The notes beneath the pieces are model-generated. The model ran no database searches. It had not been told where the DNA came from and saw only the letters and a program-made list of their open reading frames with translations. From Candidatus Gastranaerophilales bacterium (lineage in GTDB: Bacteria; Cyanobacteriota; Vampirovibrionia; Gastranaerophilales; Gastranaerophilaceae): 51,157 nt of DNA. Positions within the stretch are counted from its first letter, which is position 1. Each line of letters starts with the position of its first letter. Shown piece by piece: positions 47,136-51,157 of this stretch. Where the stretch lies: contig CALURG010000077.1 in NCBI GenBank assembly GCA_944323115.1, positions 1-51,157 of the forward strand, given 5' to 3'. Position numbers and translations under genes: made by a program.

Positions 47136-48821
47136 TTAATCTGTAACGATTTCCGTTTCATTTTTATACACAACAAATCCGGATTTTGTTTTGTTGGGAC
47201 GTTTTATATATTTTCTCAGGGTATAAACCACAGATGCCTTTGCTGCATTTTTTGCTCTAGAATTTTGTTTTGCAATTTTTGCTATTTTCAAAATTGTTTT
47301 TTCTTCTATTCTTTGTGAAGAGTTTTGAAATTTTACAATTACATGAGAACCGGGTGTGTTCAATGCATGAAACCACAAATCATCCGGTGATGATATTTTG
47401 GAATAAAGATAGTCATTTTGTTTGTTATTTTTACCTATATAAATTGTAAAGCCATCTATTTCGTTTTTTTCAATTTTGCTGTCTTCTTCTTTCTTTTTAT
47501 TATTTTGACTTGTTTCCGGTGAAAGTTCTTGTTCTATTTCTTTCAGTTCTCTGTAGCTGCTGCAATTTTGTATGTCGTATAAAATCTGTTCAAAATAGTT
47601 TATTTCTTCAGTTGTTTCTGAAATCATTTCTTCTGCCACTTTAACGGCTTTTTTTATTTTGTTGTACAGAGCGAAATATTTTTGTGCATTTTCAGAAGGG
47701 CTTTTGGTTTCATCCAGTTGTATTTCAACAATTTCACCTGTTACATAATCCTCCAGAGAAATTTTATTTATTCCATTTGGGATTTTGTGTATATTGGCAA
47801 TCAAAAGATTTCCTTTTTGCATATAACTGTCTTGTTTTTCTTTTTTTTCAAGCTGTTTTTTTTGATTTTCATATGTGTTTTTTAATTTTTTTATTTCTTT
47901 TGTAGTCTGCAAAACAAGCTTTGTCTTCAATGTCGAAACAAGAGCCGCTTCTGTATGGTATGAAAAATAATCATCTATTAATTCATTAATTGTTGAATAA
48001 GATCTTTCAAGTTTATTTATGCAAGAGTAGATTTTATAATCATTTGATACGGAAAAATTATGTTCTTTTTTGTCAAGAAATTCGTGCACTGAAATAAAAA
48101 TACGCTGCATTTCTTCTTGTGTTAAATCTTTTGTTTTTATATCAGGATTTATCTTTTCTTTTTCACAGAGCTCTTGTGCACAAAATTGAGACAGTGAAAA
48201 ATAGTGTGAATTTAGGGTCTTTTTTAAAGTGTCATCGGCTTTGTTTAATGTTTTTTCAAAGTCATTGAACTTTGTTAAAAGAAAGTTTTTTTTCTTTTGT
48301 TTTGGAGGATATATATAAGGCAAACCTCCGGCAAGTTCTCTTTCTCTGCTTTTTTCTTCGCCTATGTTGTGGGCACAGCCGAGTATTATATTGTTTTCGG
48401 TATTGTACAAAACCACATTGCTGTGTTTGCCCATAAGTTCAATGCTGAGGCATTCTTCAATTCTGTCTCCCAGTTCATTATAATTCTCAAAGATAAGCTC
48501 TATTATTCTGTCGAATTTTGGAGTATTTACTTTAACTATTTTTGCACCTTCCATATGTTTTCTTAACAGCATACAAAACATAGGCGGCTGTTTGGGGATA
48601 GAAATATTTCTTCTGTTTTCGTTTTTGGAGGACATAAAGCAGGCGTGGTACAAGTTAGGACTTATATTTACATAAAATTTTCTTGTTTCTCCGTTGTTTC
48701 GGAGTTGTAAAATAATTTCACGTCTTGTCGGCTGCTGTATTTTTTGTACTTTTGCATTTTCAAAAAAAGTTTTGTTTTCTTTATAAAAAGCTTCAAGCAG
48801 AAGAGAATCAATATGAAGCAT
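47136..48821 (-). CDS. rqcH: ribosome quality-control protein RqcH (NFACT family)
   Basis: RqcH (Rqc2/NEMF homologue) binds obstructed 50S subunits and adds C-terminal Ala tails. The N-terminal NFACT-N domain has the DR motif in KFDRIIEL (D104, R105) and the ELMGKHSNVVL signature. A HhH region and long coiled coil (about 270-430) follow. The C-terminal NFACT-R domain has DDLWFHALNTPGSHVIVKF and RAKNAAKASVVYTLRKYI. At 561 residues it is full length and both DR residues are retained, so tailing is expected to be active. It is often annotated as fibronectin-binding protein. AGGGAAA precedes the ATG. Confidence 0.92.
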   Translation of the reverse strand: MLHIDSLLLEAFYKENKTFFENAKVQKIQQPTRREIILQLRNNGETRKFYVNISPNLYHACFMSSKNENRRNISIPKQPPMFCMLLRKHMEGAKIVKVNTPKFDRIIELIFENYNELGDRIEECLSIELMGKHSNVVLYNTENNIILGCAHNIGEEKSRERELAGGLPYIYPPKQKKKNFLLTKFNDFEKTLNKADDTLKKTLNSHYFSLSQFCAQELCEKEKINPDIKTKDLTQEEMQRIFISVHEFLDKKEHNFSVSNDYKIYSCINKLERSYSTINELIDDYFSYHTEAALVSTLKTKLVLQTTKEIKKLKNTYENQKKQLEKKEKQDSYMQKGNLLIANIHKIPNGINKISLEDYVTGEIVEIQLDETKSPSENAQKYFALYNKIKKAVKVAEEMISETTEEINYFEQILYDIQNCSSYRELKEIEQELSPETSQNNKKKEEDSKIEKNEIDGFTIYIGKNNKQNDYLYSKISSPDDLWFHALNTPGSHVIVKFQNSSQRIEEKTILKIAKIAKQNSRAKNAAKASVVYTLRKYIKRPNKTKSGFVVYKNETEIVTD

Positions 48822-48856
48822 TATGAGTTTCCCTATATTTTGTCAGAATTTTTTGT

Positions 48857-50980
48857 CTAATCATTTTGATTCATCGAAATGAGTTCAAAAATTTTGATTT
48901 TTGTATTGCTGTTTTTAAGACGGATTTGTCCGAGATATTCTGTTTTTGCAGCAACATCTAGTTTGTCCAGAGTGTTTTGAGTGACAATGATAGTCTTTCC
49001 AAATTCAGAACATATATTTTCAATTCTTTCGACAGCGTCTACTGTTTCACCCAAGACCGTAAAATCAGAAACATTTGAAGAGCCTATTTGTCCTATCAAT
49101 GCTGAACCCGTATTTATTGCAATTTTTACACTGAATGAATAATTTGCGGGATTTTTTTCTTCAAATTCCTGTTCGTCATATTCTTCAAAATTCAGATTAT
49201 TGAGACTTAGATTATACTCTTCAATTTTTTGTTTTATTTCAAGTGCAGCTTGGATAGCTTTTTCGCTGTCTTTTCGTGAATGAATCGGATATCCCCAATA
49301 TACAAGTACTGAATTGCCCACAAATCTGTTTATTGTTCCGTTGTATTTGAATATAATTTTTTCTATTTCATTAAACACATTGTTTATTAAGGCAACATAA
49401 TTTTCAGGCGGCATTTTATCCGATATTTGAAGATTATTGGAAATATTGCACGACATAACCGTTACGGTTTGTACGGATGATTTTAAGTTTAGTCTGTGTG
49501 GCTTTGTAACAAGCTGTTTCAAAACATTTTCCGAAACCAAATTTCCGAAGATTCTTTCAATTTTTTTCTTTTTCTTTATTTCATGATGAGCTTTTAATGC
49601 AAAAGAAATTAAAAACGTCGAAATCATAAAATATAAAGGCATCGCCATGTCGACTATTACTCTGAATCTCGGATGACAGAACAATAAAATACTTAGAATA
49701 ACATATGCCAGTATAATCAAAAATCCGTTGATAAACGCCAATGGCAGGTTAGTGGCGATAATCATAACGACAATAATTGACAAACTAAACATAACTGTTA
49801 AAATTACGCCTTTGTACGGTGTAATCTCTTTTGCAAATGGCCTTTTGCATTTATTCGTAATATCGGAATCATTCAGATAGTTATCTATTATTGTTGCTTT
49901 TATTTGTGCATCCGCAAGTTCTTTTGCAACAGGAGTATTGTGCGTTTCCGTATTCAACTGTGTTTGTGAAATTATTACAATTTTGTCATTAAAATAGCTA
50001 AGAGGATATTTTTGATTTTCGTATTCAAAATAATTTGTGCCTCTGACCATACTCAAGAGTATTGCGTTGATAGGAATATCCGTATAAACATTGCCGTGTC
50101 CGTGCCAGTTTATCAAAGTTTGTCCGTAATCATTAACCCTTATTTTGTGACCGCCTACTTTCAAGATGTTGTTTTCTATGGGAATTTCTTCGGCAAGTTT
50201 GCCTATACCTTCTTTTTTCATCAATACAGCAAGTCCCAGAGAGGGTATATAATATTCTTTGTTTCCTTTAATTAATTTGTAAACAGGCTGAGAATATCTT
50301 ATATTTTCGTCTTTATTTTTGCTTGTCACAAGATTTGTTACACCCATTGTCGTGCTGTTTGTAAAAATATTTGGTATGGGTGTATGTGAAAAATAAGAAA
50401 TATTTTTATCAATATTTTGGTTGTCAATGTACATATTTAAAGAATCACTGCAAGGCGAATAGGGGTTTGCAAAATTGTCGAGAATCTTTGAAGAATCATA
50501 GTTCTCCGTTTCTGAGTATGGTGTTCTCAGTGCTGTCGCCAAAACTATATTGTTGTAATATCCTAACGCATCAGCAAGCATCATGTCAGGAGAAGTGTAG
50601 TTTCTGGATAAGTCTTCATAATTTGAAAAATTTAAATCAACAACAAGCACCTTTGGATTTTGTTTTTCCAAAAAATTGATTACTTTTGCCCAAACTTCTC
50701 TCGACCAGGGCCAGCGTGTAAGATTAAGTTCCGAAGAGCGTGCTGCTTCGTACTGAGTCAAATCGTTTATGGATAAAATCACTATATCTTTGTCCGCAGG
50801 CATGAACTTCGAGGAATATATGCCTCCGTCAGTGCTGAGATAGCTTCTGAAATCTATAAATTTACTTTCAAAATAATTAAAAACATCCTGAAAAAAATAC
50901 GCAAATGCTGAAATCAAAATGATTAACAGAAATGTTATTGTGATTTTTAGTTTATTAACATACTCAACTTTAAAATTCAT
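48857..50980 (-). CDS. CHASE2 receptor with degenerate adenylate/guanylate cyclase domain
   Basis: A 707-residue membrane receptor: one N-terminal helix (12-30), a CHASE2 extracytoplasmic domain (about 40-375, VDLNFSN, PSLGLAVL, NWHGHG), three helices (390-462) and a class III cyclase-like domain (about 478-705). The domain frame is normal (ENVLKQLV, INTGSALIGQIGSSN, GETVDAVERIE), but the two metal-binding aspartates are Asn: VMSCNISN (N512, usually FSDI) and RFVGNSVL (N556, usually GDAV). The Asn normally seen in V-N-x-A-x-R-x-E is Asp648; Arg652 remains. It is therefore probably inactive as a cyclase, a pseudo-enzyme or allosteric receptor. The leader is likely absent: TATAAT ends six bases before the ATG. 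Confidence 0.8.
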   Translation of the reverse strand: MNFKVEYVNKLKITITFLLIILISAFAYFFQDVFNYFESKFIDFRSYLSTDGGIYSSKFMPADKDIVILSINDLTQYEAARSSELNLTRWPWSREVWAKVINFLEKQNPKVLVVDLNFSNYEDLSRNYTSPDMMLADALGYYNNIVLATALRTPYSETENYDSSKILDNFANPYSPCSDSLNMYIDNQNIDKNISYFSHTPIPNIFTNSTTMGVTNLVTSKNKDENIRYSQPVYKLIKGNKEYYIPSLGLAVLMKKEGIGKLAEEIPIENNILKVGGHKIRVNDYGQTLINWHGHGNVYTDIPINAILLSMVRGTNYFEYENQKYPLSYFNDKIVIISQTQLNTETHNTPVAKELADAQIKATIIDNYLNDSDITNKCKRPFAKEITPYKGVILTVMFSLSIIVVMIIATNLPLAFINGFLIILAYVILSILLFCHPRFRVIVDMAMPLYFMISTFLISFALKAHHEIKKKKKIERIFGNLVSENVLKQLVTKPHRLNLKSSVQTVTVMSCNISNNLQISDKMPPENYVALINNVFNEIEKIIFKYNGTINRFVGNSVLVYWGYPIHSRKDSEKAIQAALEIKQKIEEYNLSLNNLNFEEYDEQEFEEKNPANYSFSVKIAINTGSALIGQIGSSNVSDFTVLGETVDAVERIENICSEFGKTIIVTQNTLDKLDVAAKTEYLGQIRLKNSNTKIKIFELISMNQND

Positions 50981-50986
50981 AGAGGT

Positions 50987-51015
50987 ATTATAATTTATAA
51001 TCGACTTTTTCGCAA
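50987..51015 (-). promoter_or_regulatory. promoter of the CHASE2 gene, leaderless type
   Basis: TTGCGA (51015-51010), exactly 17 bases, TATAAT (50992-50987), then six bases to the ATG at 50980. No Shine-Dalgarno site can fit. Confidence 0.55.
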
Positions 51016-51089
51016 ATTGTCGGAGGTGTTGATAATACTTATTATGTAAAACAAAATCTTCGTTTTTACAGTCTAAATCTTTATTTACA

Positions 51090-51157
51090 TGTTACTTTCT
51101 TTCTCTTTGTAGATGTATAGAAGATACGAAGAAAGAAAAGTATCTAAAGAAAAAAGT
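51090..51157. repeat. imperfect TTTCTTT/AAAGAAA inverted repeat at right edge
   Basis: ACTTTCTTTCTCTTTGTA and TACGAAGAAAGAAAAGT form imperfect arms. This purine/pyrimidine type of hairpin resembles the one that opens the island at 24120-24159. It continues toward the edge, so its extent is unknown. Confidence 0.3.

Overview
The window is AT-rich, densely coded bacterial chromosome with 45 well-supported protein genes on both strands. I see no rRNA, tRNA, CRISPR array, transposase or prophage module. The best guess at the host is a non-photosynthetic relative of cyanobacteria, Vampirovibrionia/Melainabacteria, probably order Gastranaerophilales. That is inference. It rests on low G+C, Gram-negative traits (signal peptides, a lipobox, a GyrB with the long Gram-negative insertion), cyanobacterial-looking NarL response regulators, and several unannotated protein types I associate with that group: proteins with an N-terminal 'SFKG'-like tag, and a protein opening MGLSASQAR.

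Layout. 0.2-2.2 kb: an MmcQ/YjbR protein and RarA. 2.3-3.9 kb: a protein that looks like a GH15/phosphorylase-kinase-type glycosidase with an SFKG tag. 4-7.7 kb (minus): a 5'-nucleotidase-family enzyme, a PanE-like reductase and a SIMPL protein. 7.7-11.6 kb: small genes, including a Spy/CpxP-like periplasmic protein with a Cys/His-rich tail, a NarL regulator, a GNAT acetyltransferase and a YkgJ-type Cys-cluster protein. 11.6-13.3 kb (minus): an Lrp regulator overlapping an aminotransferase gene. 13.4-18.4 kb: an apparent five-gene operon of sensor kinase, NarL regulator, secreted TolB-like protein and two sugar ABC permeases, with no binding protein or ATPase beside them. 19-24 kb: SerA, a family-5 solute-binding lipoprotein and an iron alcohol dehydrogenase. 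24.07-24.79 kb: a non-coding, unusually G+C-rich, hairpin-rich stretch with a small gene remnant. 24.8-32.5 kb: GyrB, two SFKG proteins (one an internally duplicated 851-residue protein) and a membrane glycosyltransferase-like protein. 32.5-34.3 kb: a reduced division cluster (rsmH, an ftsL-like gene, a TPR membrane protein). 34.5-38 kb: ClpB and an orphan protein. 38.1-41.4 kb: dut-serB (minus), then nifU-nifS for Fe-S assembly. 41.5-43.8 kb (minus): gatA and a TPR/NHL protein. 44.1-47.1 kb: a cluster of poorly known proteins (MGLSASQAR type, MshEN-like, FlaG-like) with an asparaginase. 47.1-51 kb (minus): RqcH and a CHASE2 receptor whose cyclase domain has lost both metal-binding aspartates.

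The most interesting threads are these. (1) A shared short N-terminal SFKG-like tag sits on otherwise unrelated proteins and twice in one duplicated protein. (2) The CHASE2 protein looks like a pseudo-cyclase. (3) There is a structured G+C-rich island at 24.1-24.4 kb. (4) Several genes have a -10 box ending 6-9 bases before the ATG and no Shine-Dalgarno site, which suggests leaderless mRNAs. (5) Sugar permeases are co-transcribed with a two-component system. All calls come from reading the sequence alone; no database search was run.
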